Below are positions 35,091 through 44,919 of a DNA stretch of 64,000 nucleotides, piece after piece. This DNA comes from Bacteroidota bacterium. GTDB taxonomy: Bacteria; Bacteroidota; Bacteroidia; Bacteroidales; JAGONC01. Position 1 is the stretch's first letter. Every line of letters starts with the position of its first letter. The stretch is from NCBI GenBank assembly GCA_022711405.1, contig JAKLFC010000005.1, forward strand, positions 62,001 through 126,000, given 5' to 3'. Position numbers and translations under genes: made by a program. A model generated the notes under the pieces. That model saw only the letters and a list, made by a program, of their open reading frames with translations, had not been told where the DNA came from and made no database searches.

Positions 35091-36677
35091 TTACAGGATC
35101 CTGCGGAAGCGGATTACGGTGAAGGCAACAATCAGCCCGATGCCAAGGTAAAGTGCCCAGTTGGAAACAGGCACCATAGGTGAAATGGTTGGTGAGATAC
35201 TAAGGGTATTTTCATTGTTAAAAGGATTTGGATCCGGTTGATCAGCATCGGTAATTGATACTGTGTTTCCCCAAGGGCCGCTATTATTTACAATAGTGGC
35301 TGTAATGGTAACAGTAACTGTAGCTCCGTTGGCCAGATTCCCGACAGTCCAGACTCCATTAACCGGATTATAGGTTCCCTGGGAAGCTAAGTGTGAAACA
35401 TAGGAGAAACCAGCCTGTAACTGATCCAGAACATAAATACCGGTTGCATCATTCGGTCCATAATTGTGCAGGGTGATCGTGAAGGTGACATTATTACCAA
35501 AATAATAGGGTCCCGCACTTACTGTTTTTAACACACCTAAATCGGCTAAAGGTGCTGGAGGTGTTTCCGGAGTAATGCTAACGCAATCTTCGTTATTGGC
35601 AGTAACTGGATCTGGCTGATCTGAATCGGTTATCTCAGCACAATTTTCATAATCTCCCGAGACGTCAATGGTGGCAGTAATGGTTAATGTCGCCGTTGCT
35701 TCATAGTCCAGTGTCCCAATGTTCCATATTCCTGAACCGCTATCATATAATCCGGCTGAAACAATATGCGAAACGTAAGTAAAACCGGAAGGTAAAAGAT
35801 CACTTACTTCCACACCGGTGGCATTATCAGGCCCGAGGTTCTCAACAGTGATGGTGAAGGTGACAAGTGCCCCGAAATAGTGCGGTCCTGGACTCACTGT
35901 TTTGGAGATCTGCAAATCGGTTTCATCAACTAAACCATTAATGATGAACATCAATGCGCCTGCTCTGTTATAAGATCCGCCACCGCCCGTCCAGGAGTAT
36001 TGCTTGTCTCCGGTCGATGTCACATTGGTGAAAGATTGAACATCCGCTTCAATACTGGCATAGGTGGATGTATTCTCATATACCTCTGTCATACCAGATG
36101 GACCGGTGATGCCGTCAATATTATTATGATGAGAAAATCCAGCAACAAGTAAAAAATTATTCGGGGTTGTAAGCCCTCCGATGGAAGGGATGGCAAGAGG
36201 GCTGCCATTACTGTCATATACATTGCTGCTGCTCCCTATAGACGTCCAGCTCGTTACCCGTCCTGCCAAAGCTTTGACATATTGGGAATTATCATTATCC
36301 GGGGTCCCTGTCAGAGTGAATGTATATCCAGAAGGTTCAGAAACTGTCGCAACTTTCCAAAACCCTGCCACACCTGAACAATGTCCATCATCCTCTACGC
36401 ACGTTGTTGATCCGATATATGTCATAGCTGCATCATCACATGTAATCGTCCCGGGGCTGTCATGTGTGAAAATCATGACGATGATCAGATCGCCTGAAAC
36501 AAGATTATCAGGATGGTTGACCGTGATGGAAGTGGGAGGATTGTCATTGTTGACAATCGAGACTTCCTGATCAGCCGAATGCCACACAGGTGCCTGCGCA
36601 ACTACAGAAAAGGTAAAAGCTGAAATCATCACCAATAAAAAAGTGATGGCAATAATGGAGAGTCTTGGTTTCTTCAT
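35091..36677 (-). CDS. Secreted protein with two DUF11 repeats and VPxxNWA exosortase-type tail
   Basis: A 528-residue secreted protein. After the signal peptide (IIAITFLLVMISAFTFSVVAQ) comes a beta-rich region (about 30-245) with HPDNLVSGDLIIVMIF and WTGGGGSYNRAGALMFIING, a pattern seen in many secreted multi-domain proteins but without a name I can give. Two DUF11 repeats follow (about 255-375 and 382-495), each with FGxxVTFTITxxNxGPxxATG and an E/D-rich end. The tail is VPVSNWALYLGIGLI, VAFTVIRFRRIL. Own promoter (36742-36772) and terminator. Likely substrate of the exosortase encoded at 31170-31781. Confidence 0.85.
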   Translation of the reverse strand: MKKPRLSIIAITFLLVMISAFTFSVVAQAPVWHSADQEVSIVNNDNPPTSITVNHPDNLVSGDLIIVMIFTHDSPGTITCDDAAMTYIGSTTCVEDDGHCSGVAGFWKVATVSEPSGYTFTLTGTPDNDNSQYVKALAGRVTSWTSIGSSSNVYDSNGSPLAIPSIGGLTTPNNFLLVAGFSHHNNIDGITGPSGMTEVYENTSTYASIEADVQSFTNVTSTGDKQYSWTGGGGSYNRAGALMFIINGLVDETDLQISKTVSPGPHYFGALVTFTITVENLGPDNATGVEVSDLLPSGFTYVSHIVSAGLYDSGSGIWNIGTLDYEATATLTITATIDVSGDYENCAEITDSDQPDPVTANNEDCVSITPETPPAPLADLGVLKTVSAGPYYFGNNVTFTITLHNYGPNDATGIYVLDQLQAGFSYVSHLASQGTYNPVNGVWTVGNLANGATVTVTITATIVNNSGPWGNTVSITDADQPDPNPFNNENTLSISPTISPMVPVSNWALYLGIGLIVAFTVIRFRRIL

Positions 36678-36741
36678 TTTGGGTAAATTTTTGTGGGATA
36701 CTGATAGTAATTCTCTGAATAAATTTAAGATTTGGGTATTG

Positions 36742-36772
36742 CAAATGTATAAATTATAAATAAAAAAACAAA
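36742..36772 (-). promoter_or_regulatory. Promoter of the two-repeat DUF11 substrate gene
   Basis: Minus strand TTTG (36772-36769), 19 bases, TACATTTG (36749-36742). Leader about 60 bases to the ATG at 36677. Confidence 0.7.
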
Positions 36773-36794
36773 ATGACGAATTGGATTTAAATAA

Positions 36795-36825
36795 AGAAGC
36801 TGCCTCGAATAATGAGACAGCTTCT
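36795..36825. terminator. Terminator hairpin after the choice-of-anchor L gene
   Basis: AGAAGCTG (36795-36802) pairs with CAGCTTCT (36818-36825), with an extra CTC/GAG pair inside. On the minus strand a T-rich run (TTTATTTAAA) follows. Confidence 0.75.
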
Positions 36826-36854
36826 CTTTCGTTAAAAGGTGACGAACCGACGCG

Positions 36855-38147
36855 CTACAGAATCCTGCGGAAGCGGATTACCGTGAAGGCAACGATCAGC
36901 CCGATGCCAAGGTAAAGTGCCCAGTTGCCGATGGGCACCTCGGGTGATGTCTCCGGTTCGATGATGGCGGGGCTTTGGTTGTTGGTATTGGTTGGGTCAT
37001 CCTCATTGGATTCCACTTGTGCGAGGTTATCCCATGGCCCACCATTGTCCAGAATTTTTGCAACAAGAGTACCCGTTGCCGTGGCGCCGTTAGCCAGGTT
37101 GCCAACCGTCCAGTCAGGAGGAGTGGGGAAACTGTTCGTACCCTGGGTTGCAGTGAAGGAAACAAATTGTAATCCGGCTGACAGTAAATCAGTCACCAGA
37201 ACACCAGTGGCCGCATCAGGTCCATAGTTGTGAACAGTAATGGTGTATGTAACATTATCGCCAAAATACCAGGGCTCAGGGCTGGCAGTCTTCATAATCC
37301 CAAGGTCGGCATGATCTTCTTCAATCGGAGTGAAACCCTGCGTTTTGATGAACACCCAGGCATCATAGATTTCATCAGAAGCATCGGCGATGGCAAATTT
37401 AATATGATTATCCACATTCGGATTGATTGCGCCTGTGGCGGTTAACACTACCGTGAATCCATCCATTTCTGTACAGTAGGGTGCGTCAGGCTGCCACCAC
37501 CAATCAGGAGGATCATTATCAATATAATAGGATGAATTCGTAAGATGATTGATGGTATTGACAGATACGGGTGTGGTTGTGGAAGGTATTAAAGCTATGT
37601 TGGTGCCATTCAGGTAGAATGCAAAAACATCATTATATTCGGAGTTGACATATTCAGTGTACTCATCTGAACCAAAGACAAACTGAATGAAGATGGCGGT
37701 GTTTGCACCCGGATTGAAATCAAACTCCAGTACACTGGCATCGTAGGTCGGTTCACCCGCCAGTGCAGTCAGATCGGCATCACCTGGCTCATTGTTATCG
37801 CGGCTAATATTTTCCTCTTCATTGGGTCCGATGGCGTTGTTCAAACTCCCGGAACTCATGACAACACCGCTTTCCATGCTGATCCCGGCAGCAATACCGC
37901 CTGTAAATTTGCCAGCTGCAACATCATTCCCCGTATAAGAAACACCGGAGTAAGTCATTCCGGGACCCAGGATCTCCTGTACAAGATCATCCTCGTCGAG
38001 TGAAGGGCTTGCAAGACTGGTCATCACAAAGCCAACACAGTCCCTACTGCCACCGGATTGATCAGTTTTGTCAGGTCCTGCTGCTCTTTCCTGTGCAAAA
38101 GCAAAAAGTATGGACATGCTGAAAAACAGGGTGAGTAACTTTTTCAT
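36855..38147 (-). CDS. Secreted choice-of-anchor L/DUF11 protein with VPxxNWA exosortase-type tail
   Basis: A 430-residue secreted protein: signal peptide (LLTLFFSMSILFAFAQ); a choice-of-anchor L domain (about 40-270; note LVQEILGPGMTYSG, GIAAGISMESGVVMSSG, FVFGSDEYTEYVNSEYNDVFAFYLNG); one DUF11 repeat (about 283-400). The tail is VPIGNWALYLGIGLI, VAFTVIRFRRIL. The N-terminal domain is known for occurring with different C-terminal anchors (PEP-CTERM, T9SS and others), which supports reading the tail as an anchoring signal. Own promoter (38208-38237) and terminator. Confidence 0.87.
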   Translation of the reverse strand: MKKLLTLFFSMSILFAFAQERAAGPDKTDQSGGSRDCVGFVMTSLASPSLDEDDLVQEILGPGMTYSGVSYTGNDVAAGKFTGGIAAGISMESGVVMSSGSLNNAIGPNEEENISRDNNEPGDADLTALAGEPTYDASVLEFDFNPGANTAIFIQFVFGSDEYTEYVNSEYNDVFAFYLNGTNIALIPSTTTPVSVNTINHLTNSSYYIDNDPPDWWWQPDAPYCTEMDGFTVVLTATGAINPNVDNHIKFAIADASDEIYDAWVFIKTQGFTPIEEDHADLGIMKTASPEPWYFGDNVTYTITVHNYGPDAATGVLVTDLLSAGLQFVSFTATQGTNSFPTPPDWTVGNLANGATATGTLVAKILDNGGPWDNLAQVESNEDDPTNTNNQSPAIIEPETSPEVPIGNWALYLGIGLIVAFTVIRFRRIL

Positions 38148-38207
38148 AATACTAAGATTTTAAGTTGATTGTATTTAATAATTTCAAATTTCTACTGTTT
38201 CGAATGG

Positions 38208-38237
38208 CAAATATATGAACAGTTGTCAATAAAACAA
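38208..38237 (-). promoter_or_regulatory. Promoter of the choice-of-anchor L substrate gene
   Basis: Minus strand TTG (38237-38235), 19 bases, TATATTTG (38215-38208). Leader about 55 bases to the ATG at 38147. Confidence 0.7.
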
Positions 38238-38335
38238 TAGGTTTGTTGTAAAAAAATAATCAGAATGCGGAAATATTCTGTTTTATTTTTTTAATACACT
38301 GATAATATGATAGTTGTGTATTGACTTAAACGAAT

Positions 38336-38367
38336 CGAGGCTGCCCCGAAGGTACGGAACAGCCTCG
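38336..38367. terminator. Hairpin after the large T9SS gene
   Basis: CGAGGCTG (38336-38343) pairs perfectly with CAGCCTCG (38360-38367), with an inner CCG/CGG pair. The minus-strand T-run is weak (ATTCGTTT), so termination efficiency is uncertain. Confidence 0.6.
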
Positions 38368-38386
38368 GCCGGGGCGTGGTAACCCA

Positions 38387-41300
38387 TCATTTTATAATGA
38401 ATATTTTGTACATTTTACTGACAGATCCCTGATGCGTATCCCCGGATTTGATCGTCATGGTAAGAAAATAAATCCCGCTCTTCAGATCCATGCCCTCTGA
38501 GTGATCCATCCGGTACATGCCAGCTGAATATTGAACCGGCAACCCTCTGTCCAGCTTCCTTCCCGTCAAATCCGCCAACGACCATTCCACAGCTGCTTCC
38601 TGAGACAGGCTCATTTCGACTGTAAAACGTCCGCTGCTGGGATTTGGGAATATCCTGACGGTATTCAGCGCATCCAATTCAGGAATTGCAAGTACTTCAA
38701 GGTGTTTGATCACTTCCACGGATTCAGCCTGTACATTGCCAGCCAGGATCTCGCCCCAGCCAGGATTTGGGATCCCTTGCGGAAAACGTACTAATTCGAT
38801 TCTTCCTGCAGGGAGTGACCTGTTGTCGTAACTGAAGATCAAAAGACGCAGCTTGCTGTCCACCCGGCGCTGTACCATTTCAAAGCCGGGGATCATCAGT
38901 TCCGGCAGGAGCGAATCCGGTCTCATCCAGTCAATGTCCAGTTGCAATCCGGCAAGCGTTCCGTCACTCTGCAGCTCGATATGATCCGGAGTCAGGTAAA
39001 CGTGTGCGGGTTGGGAAGGTCCTTCCAGCAAAGCCGACTTTTTCCCTCCCAGGATCATGTTGACCATACGCACCACATCCAGTACGTTGATAGATCCATC
39101 GCCGTTGGCATCGGCATTTTCGGGGCAGAAAGGCACAGGCTCCTGACCCAGAATTGCATTTACCACCGTCACGATATCCAGCACATTGACAAAACCATCA
39201 CAGTTGGCATCTCCTGTCACGATATCGCTTAAGGTAGCGAAGGTATATCCCTCCGACCAGCTGCTCATGGATTCATCTCCACAGATCGCCCTGACATAAT
39301 AATCATATTCGGTCGCCGGATCCAATCCCGTCAGGGTGTAAGGATTGGAAGAGATACCAGCCAATAGGGTCCCTTCGGAAGCTACATCGAAACCATGCAG
39401 GCCGTACAGAATATCCCACTCCGTTTCTGTGGTTCCATGGGTCCAGACCAGAACCGCCGAGGTGGTGGTCTGGTCCGAAGCCGTAAGGCCCGTGGGCTGA
39501 TCACAGGTCACGATGAAATCCGTCAGTGCCGACAGGCCACCGGCGGCAAAAAGTCCGTCGTGGCTGGGGAACGAAGGATCGTAGAGTACATCAACGGGTA
39601 TGGCGGTGCCTTTCCTCTTGGAGCACAGGATCCATTTGATGGGCTGCCCTATCACAAAGCCTTCAGTGATGTCAGGCGTGGCCGGATCATCGCCATAAGC
39701 CATCATCACCCTATCCTCCGTTCCATCCCATTCAACAAGTCCTGCATTGACCAGTTCACCCGAGTCATCTTCATAGAACACTCCGATGGCATCACCGGGA
39801 TAGAGATTATTGAGGGTATGGGGCATCTGGATGGTATGGATCACGTCGGTGGGGAAGGGATTCCAGTAGGGGCAGAGGTGTACCCGGTAATCCTCCACTT
39901 CTCCGTCGAAGGCCAGTCCGGAATAGGTAAGGCCTCCTGTTGTATTGAACCGGAACCTTGTATAGGTGTTCCCTTTAAGAGCGGTGGCAGGGATCGTGAA
40001 CGACAGCGGATTTGAACCTGCCACCAGGGGCTGATTGATGAAGATGTGCTCAGGAGTCGCCACCCAGTCGCCATTCTTATTGTAGTCGATCCATGCATTC
40101 AGAAATCCCGGAACAGAGGCCGTCACAGTGACACTGGCCGTTTTCCCGACATACATCGTACCGATGAAGGCCACCCCGTCCTCATCATCTCCCAGAGAGG
40201 GATAAAATATATCGTTATCATCCCCGCTTGCCGGAACATTGGGCTGCCCATCTGTTTCTGCATCCACCTTGCTTCCGATAAAGACACCTGACGATATAAG
40301 ATGCCGTGCTCCATTGTTGAAAAGGAACGTGGGATAATTGAAGGTAAGTTCGGCATTGTCAGGATCGTCTCCAAAATCCAGAGCGCCCTGTGGATCAACG
40401 TCTTCGATGAATACGGCATAGTCCTCTACTTCGCCTTCTGATACCAGTCCGTCATAATTGATCACAGCCTTGAATGTTCTGAACCTGTACCGGACATAGG
40501 TATTGCCGGGATTGGCGTTTGCCGGCACGGTGAATGTCAGGGTGTTGGGGCCTGCATTGACAGGCTGGATAGTGAAGATATGTTCTCCGGCATCTGCCCA
40601 GCTGCCGTTGATGTTGAAGTCAAACCACCCGTCAAGGTATCCGAATACGGATGCGGTGACATTAATGGTCACCGTGGCACCCGGACTTACACCTGCCGGC
40701 ATGGTCACCCCATCCTCGTCGTCACCCAGCGATGGGTACACAAGATCAATATCGTCGCCGGTGGAGGGAATGTTGGGCTGACCATCGGGTTCTGCGTCAA
40801 TGTTGCTTCCGATATAAATGGAGGGAATGATGATATGCCGCGCTCCATTGTTGGCCAGCAGGGTTGGATAGATGTAGTTTCCGTCCCCCAGATCAGGTGC
40901 GTCGCCAAAATCAAGCAGGGGCTCAGGCAGGCACTCCCCTACCGTCAGGCAGAAAACACCTGCTGTGTCAACACATCCGTGGCTGTTGGTCACCACCACC
41001 GAGATCTGATGGCTGCCGGGGACATTCGTGATGAACGCCAGGTTCTTCCCGGATCCGATGGGCGATCCGTAATTTCCGTTGTCGTACCAGTCAATGCTGG
41101 TATAGGCGTTCGCATACGTGTTATTTGGAAATACGGCATGTAACGGCAACGGCATGTACAGGTGCAATGTGTCCGCAACGCAGATGCTGTCGCATCCCAG
41201 CGGGAAAAGGCTCAGATCGGGCTTTGCGTAAATGGAGCCTGCATTGACCGTAGTCGAACATCCGTTGTCCTTATCGGTGACCGTCAGGCTGTAAAATCCG

Positions 41301-44300
41301 GGAATGGAGGCGACGATCACGGGCGTGGTGGCGCCGTTGTTCCACTGATAGCTGAAATTGGCGGTATCAACGGGCGTCGGCGTGAGCGTCACAGGTGTTC
41401 CTTCGCACAGATTAAGGGAGTTGATGAATACCACGGGTGACTGGTAAAAAATGATGCATAGCGTGTCACTTGCCGTACATCCTGTGGTTACATCGGTCAC
41501 ATCCACAATGAATTGCTGCGTGGAAGGTAGCGTCCCGGGAAGTGTCAGACTGACCCAGGTCACGTTGCTGTTCGGCGGGGAGAAAGATGCGCCGGCGGGA
41601 TTGCTGCTCCAATTATACGAGTAATTCGGATCAAAGTAGGCACTCAGGCTGAATGCCACCATACCTCCTGCCGTACCGCATACATGGGCATCTCCGGTCA
41701 CTTCTGCTCTGGGAGTCCCCAGCATATAGATGAAGATCTTGTTCGATTTACTGGTGCAACCGAAACTGTTGGTGACTTCAACCCAATAGGTGCCTGTCTG
41801 GCTGGCGATGAAGGTCTGGCTGCTGGCACCGCCAATGGCATTGCCGTTCTTATACCACTGGTAGGAAGACATCCCCGTGCAGGCGGAAAAGGTCACGGAA
41901 CTGCCGGGACAGAAGGTGGTGTCGGAAACCGTTATGGTACATGCGGGTGCCGGATTGACCGTGATGGTATTGGTGGCAGTCGCCACACATCCCATCTCAT
42001 CGGTGATGGTAAGTGACACCTGGTATGTATTGGCACTGGTGTAGGAATGCTGGGTGAGTGGCACGTAGGACGTGGATCCGTCACCAAACGTCCACGAATA
42101 GCTGTAATTGGGATTGCTGGGCAGTGCTGCAAATACGGCCGGTGTGTTTTCGCATACAGGATTGGTAAAGGTAAAGCTTGCTGCCGGGAGAAGAATAGTA
42201 ACGTTCTGCTGTGCTGTGGACAGGCAACCCGATGAAGAAATGATGGTGAGCGTGACCGTGTAGGTCCCCGAATTGGAAACGGTCAGCACGGGACTTGGAA
42301 CATTGGCATTTGGGAAAAAGGTGCCTGTTCCCGGCCCTGTCACGGTCCATTGGTAATTTGTGATGGTGGATGGCGGGATAACAATGGATTGGTCGATCAG
42401 TGAGACCTGGCTGCATACAACGTAGGTGCTGAATTGCGCCAGCACATCACATCCGGGGCCGGGCCCACCTCCTCCGGTGCAGTTTTCAATCTTGATGTTG
42501 ACAATATTCGATCGTGCACTGCAGCCATTCTGGGTCACAATGACATAATACGGATAGATCCCCGGAGCAGGAAAGGTGGCGAGGTTATTCGTCAGCACCA
42601 GGGTGGCACTGGTGCCTCCTGAAACTGGATTTCCGTTCACATACCACTGATAGGAGTACCCTGTTCCGGTGGGAGTGGAAAGTGTGACCACCTGGTTGTC
42701 GTTCAGGCAGAAGACAGGCAGGGTGCTATAGGATGCCACGGCCACCGGAGGATCGTTGATGGTGACCGAGAGGGTGGCCGTGCCGGCGCAGTTTGTCACC
42801 GACAGGATGGCTGTGGTGGCTGGTCCATGCCAGAGAACGCTGATGGTGTTGGTGCCCTGCCCCGCCTGGATGGTGCCCCGGTAAGACGGAGAAATGGTCC
42901 ATTGTACATCTCCGGGTGGATTGGAACCCACTGCATTGTAAGTCACTATGTCATCCACACATACCACCTGGGTACCGGTGATGACCGGTGGAGGATACGC
43001 GCTGACCGACACCGATTGCGTCAAGGAGGAACAAAAGTTCCCCGGGCTGATCTCTATCTGCTGGTACACACTGACGGTCCAGGGACCGTTGCCCGTGAAT
43101 CCTACAAGGACTGAATCCTTATCGGCACCCATCTGTGAGATGAGATTCCCGCTGCTGACTGACCAGATAAAGGGGCTGCCGCTGAGGTTGGAGGAGATGC
43201 TGTAAACGAATTTCTCACCCGGACATACGGTCAAAGGGCCGGTGATGCTTCCAAGTACCGGCTTTGCTACCACTTCAACATTCTTTACCGCGCTGGCATT
43301 GCACCAGGCAGCTGTGTTGAGGGGAACCGCCGTTATGGTATAGGTACCCGGTGTCCAGAGCACATTGATCGAAGGGGTTCCGTTCCCCGACTGGATCACT
43401 GGCCCGGAAGGATTGATCGTCCAGTTGGCAGGACCGCTGGCAACATATGTAGTAATATTACCTTCACAGACGGTTTCGTCACCTGAAAATGAAAAGACAG
43501 GTAAGACATTCACCTGCACCGAGTCAACGCCATTGCATCCGGCTAACGGATTATCATACTGGCATTTCACCCAGTATGTCCCTGCCGTATTGAACGTAAT
43601 GTTGACACTTGGAGTATTTCTGTTCAGCTGGTTGAATGTATGGAGTCCCCCCGTAACGGTCCATAAATAATAAGTTCCTGGCAACCAGGGTAATGAGTAG
43701 CTCCCGGAAGCACCGGCGCACAACGTCACCGGCCCGCTGACAGGAAGGTTGGGGTACAGAACAGGAACATGGATGGTTGTCGATCCCTGGCACGATGAAG
43801 AAGGACAGCTTTGCAGCGTCACGGTCGTAGGAACAGTATAGGTGCCGTTCCATTTGACCTTTATGCAGCTGGTCCCTGCCCCGGAAATGATGGTTCCTCC
43901 CGTGACACTCCATGCATAGGTATTACAGACCATGGACGTACAAAATGAGGAGGTGTCCCCTGGACATACGGTCCCGAAGCAGCAGTCCAGATCAATGACC
44001 GGACCTTCACCCGGAAGCACGACGATGACCATGGATGCGGTATCGGAACATCCGCAGGGCACTTTCGTCTCACCCTGTGCTCCACCCACATAATGACCCG
44101 CTCCCATGTCAGTGGCAGTGAGGATCACTGTATAGGTTCCCGGAGTGGAATACGCATGATCGGGCGGATTGGCAAGGCTGGATGTCGTCCCGTCACCAAA
44201 ATCCCAGTGGTAAACACTTCCGCCAAGGGAGGCGTTGGTGAAATGGACTGGCGTATTCTCGCAAACTGTGTCGCTTGAAACCTGAAAAGCGGCCTGGGGC

Positions 44301-44707
44301 CCGTCGATCAGGCAGATTTCCTGCATGATCGAATCCACGCAGGATCCCCCGCTGTTCAGGTCACTGATCACTACCTTGATGAACCCTGAGCTTCCTGAGC
44401 CCCACACGACGGTAAGGGGATTTCCGTTATAGCTCGCCGGCGTTCCGCCGGTGACAGTCCATATATAGGTAAAATTCGGATCCCTGGGGTAAACGGTATA
44501 CACATGCGGGGAGTTCTTGCAGGCTGCCAGCGTGAGTTTCAGGGTACCTCCCGGAGTCCCCTGGTTGCGGGCACAGGCTCCTTCCGCGGGACAAATGTCC
44601 ACTGCATCCTGCAGTATGAATTCCGGACAACAGACAGATTGTGCGGGTACGTGATAGTGAAGGACGATGAACAGGGTAGCAATTAGTAAATTTCGTAGTG
44701 TTTTCAT
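38387..44707 (-). CDS. Giant PKD/GEVED/dockerin surface protein with T9SS type A sorting domain
   Basis: 2,106 residues. Order: signal peptide (LLIATLFIVLHYHVPAQS); a long chain of PKD-like and other Ig-like repeats (about 60-1230; WDFGDGTTSS and WTFGDGSTSYV are clear PKD motifs); two GEVED domains (about 1270-1590, each LDFGDxPD...GEVEDY); a fibronectin III-like domain (about 1690-1770); a dockerin-like pair of calcium loops (GDANCDGFVNVLDIVTVVN and NADANGDGSINVLDVVRMVN, about 1775-1830); and a T9SS type A tail (VRIFPNPSSGRFTV ... GIYFLTMTIKSG...KMYKIFIIK). It is exported by the Sec system and then through the outer membrane by T9SS. It is a different export route from that of the three neighbouring VPxxNWA proteins. 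Probably an adhesin or structural surface protein. Confidence 0.9.
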   Translation of the reverse strand: MKTLRNLLIATLFIVLHYHVPAQSVCCPEFILQDAVDICPAEGACARNQGTPGGTLKLTLAACKNSPHVYTVYPRDPNFTYIWTVTGGTPASYNGNPLTVVWGSGSSGFIKVVISDLNSGGSCVDSIMQEICLIDGPQAAFQVSSDTVCENTPVHFTNASLGGSVYHWDFGDGTTSSLANPPDHAYSTPGTYTVILTATDMGAGHYVGGAQGETKVPCGCSDTASMVIVVLPGEGPVIDLDCCFGTVCPGDTSSFCTSMVCNTYAWSVTGGTIISGAGTSCIKVKWNGTYTVPTTVTLQSCPSSSCQGSTTIHVPVLYPNLPVSGPVTLCAGASGSYSLPWLPGTYYLWTVTGGLHTFNQLNRNTPSVNITFNTAGTYWVKCQYDNPLAGCNGVDSVQVNVLPVFSFSGDETVCEGNITTYVASGPANWTINPSGPVIQSGNGTPSINVLWTPGTYTITAVPLNTAAWCNASAVKNVEVVAKPVLGSITGPLTVCPGEKFVYSISSNLSGSPFIWSVSSGNLISQMGADKDSVLVGFTGNGPWTVSVYQQIEISPGNFCSSLTQSVSVSAYPPPVITGTQVVCVDDIVTYNAVGSNPPGDVQWTISPSYRGTIQAGQGTNTISVLWHGPATTAILSVTNCAGTATLSVTINDPPVAVASYSTLPVFCLNDNQVVTLSTPTGTGYSYQWYVNGNPVSGGTSATLVLTNNLATFPAPGIYPYYVIVTQNGCSARSNIVNIKIENCTGGGGPGPGCDVLAQFSTYVVCSQVSLIDQSIVIPPSTITNYQWTVTGPGTGTFFPNANVPSPVLTVSNSGTYTVTLTIISSSGCLSTAQQNVTILLPAASFTFTNPVCENTPAVFAALPSNPNYSYSWTFGDGSTSYVPLTQHSYTSANTYQVSLTITDEMGCVATATNTITVNPAPACTITVSDTTFCPGSSVTFSACTGMSSYQWYKNGNAIGGASSQTFIASQTGTYWVEVTNSFGCTSKSNKIFIYMLGTPRAEVTGDAHVCGTAGGMVAFSLSAYFDPNYSYNWSSNPAGASFSPPNSNVTWVSLTLPGTLPSTQQFIVDVTDVTTGCTASDTLCIIFYQSPVVFINSLNLCEGTPVTLTPTPVDTANFSYQWNNGATTPVIVASIPGFYSLTVTDKDNGCSTTVNAGSIYAKPDLSLFPLGCDSICVADTLHLYMPLPLHAVFPNNTYANAYTSIDWYDNGNYGSPIGSGKNLAFITNVPGSHQISVVVTNSHGCVDTAGVFCLTVGECLPEPLLDFGDAPDLGDGNYIYPTLLANNGARHIIIPSIYIGSNIDAEPDGQPNIPSTGDDIDLVYPSLGDDEDGVTMPAGVSPGATVTINVTASVFGYLDGWFDFNINGSWADAGEHIFTIQPVNAGPNTLTFTVPANANPGNTYVRYRFRTFKAVINYDGLVSEGEVEDYAVFIEDVDPQGALDFGDDPDNAELTFNYPTFLFNNGARHLISSGVFIGSKVDAETDGQPNVPASGDDNDIFYPSLGDDEDGVAFIGTMYVGKTASVTVTASVPGFLNAWIDYNKNGDWVATPEHIFINQPLVAGSNPLSFTIPATALKGNTYTRFRFNTTGGLTYSGLAFDGEVEDYRVHLCPYWNPFPTDVIHTIQMPHTLNNLYPGDAIGVFYEDDSGELVNAGLVEWDGTEDRVMMAYGDDPATPDITEGFVIGQPIKWILCSKRKGTAIPVDVLYDPSFPSHDGLFAAGGLSALTDFIVTCDQPTGLTASDQTTTSAVLVWTHGTTETEWDILYGLHGFDVASEGTLLAGISSNPYTLTGLDPATEYDYYVRAICGDESMSSWSEGYTFATLSDIVTGDANCDGFVNVLDIVTVVNAILGQEPVPFCPENADANGDGSINVLDVVRMVNMILGGKKSALLEGPSQPAHVYLTPDHIELQSDGTLAGLQLDIDWMRPDSLLPELMIPGFEMVQRRVDSKLRLLIFSYDNRSLPAGRIELVRFPQGIPNPGWGEILAGNVQAESVEVIKHLEVLAIPELDALNTVRIFPNPSSGRFTVEMSLSQEAAVEWSLADLTGRKLDRGLPVQYSAGMYRMDHSEGMDLKSGIYFLTMTIKSGDTHQGSVSKMYKIFIIK

Positions 44708-44770
44708 ATGTCAACATTTAAACATGAATGGATTGCGGTAACTGGATATATACATTGCTTATAAAATAGG

Positions 44771-44784
44771 GCGTAAAAGTACTA
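44771..44784 (-). promoter_or_regulatory. Candidate -7 region of the giant T9SS gene
   Basis: Minus strand TAGTACTTTTACGC, about 65 bases before the ATG at 44707. TACTTTTA differs from TAnnTTTG only in the last base. The same core occurs at 56046-56059 and, with two changes, at 56228-56241. Confidence 0.4.
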
Positions 44785-44848
44785 TCCTTAATGTTAAATA
44801 ATTGTTAATCAATGTGTTAAAAATCTGTTAAGAAATATAATAAAAAAC

Positions 44849-44856
44849 TATCTTTG
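44849..44856 (+). promoter_or_regulatory. -7 element (TATCTTTG) of the AraC-type regulator gene
   Basis: A perfect TAnnTTTG on the plus strand 63 bases before the ATG at 44920. No clear TTTG is found at the -33 distance. Confidence 0.5.
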
Positions 44857-44919
44857 TCAGGGATTTACGAGGAGTAGATCCTTGGATAGGAAGAGTACCC
44901 GGTATATACAGAGTGCGTT

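Noticed and set aside
38531-44278. Plus-strand frames of 60-206 codons opposite the T9SS giant gene
   Set aside because: Shadows of the minus-strand gene, which has a full domain chain and a sorting tail.
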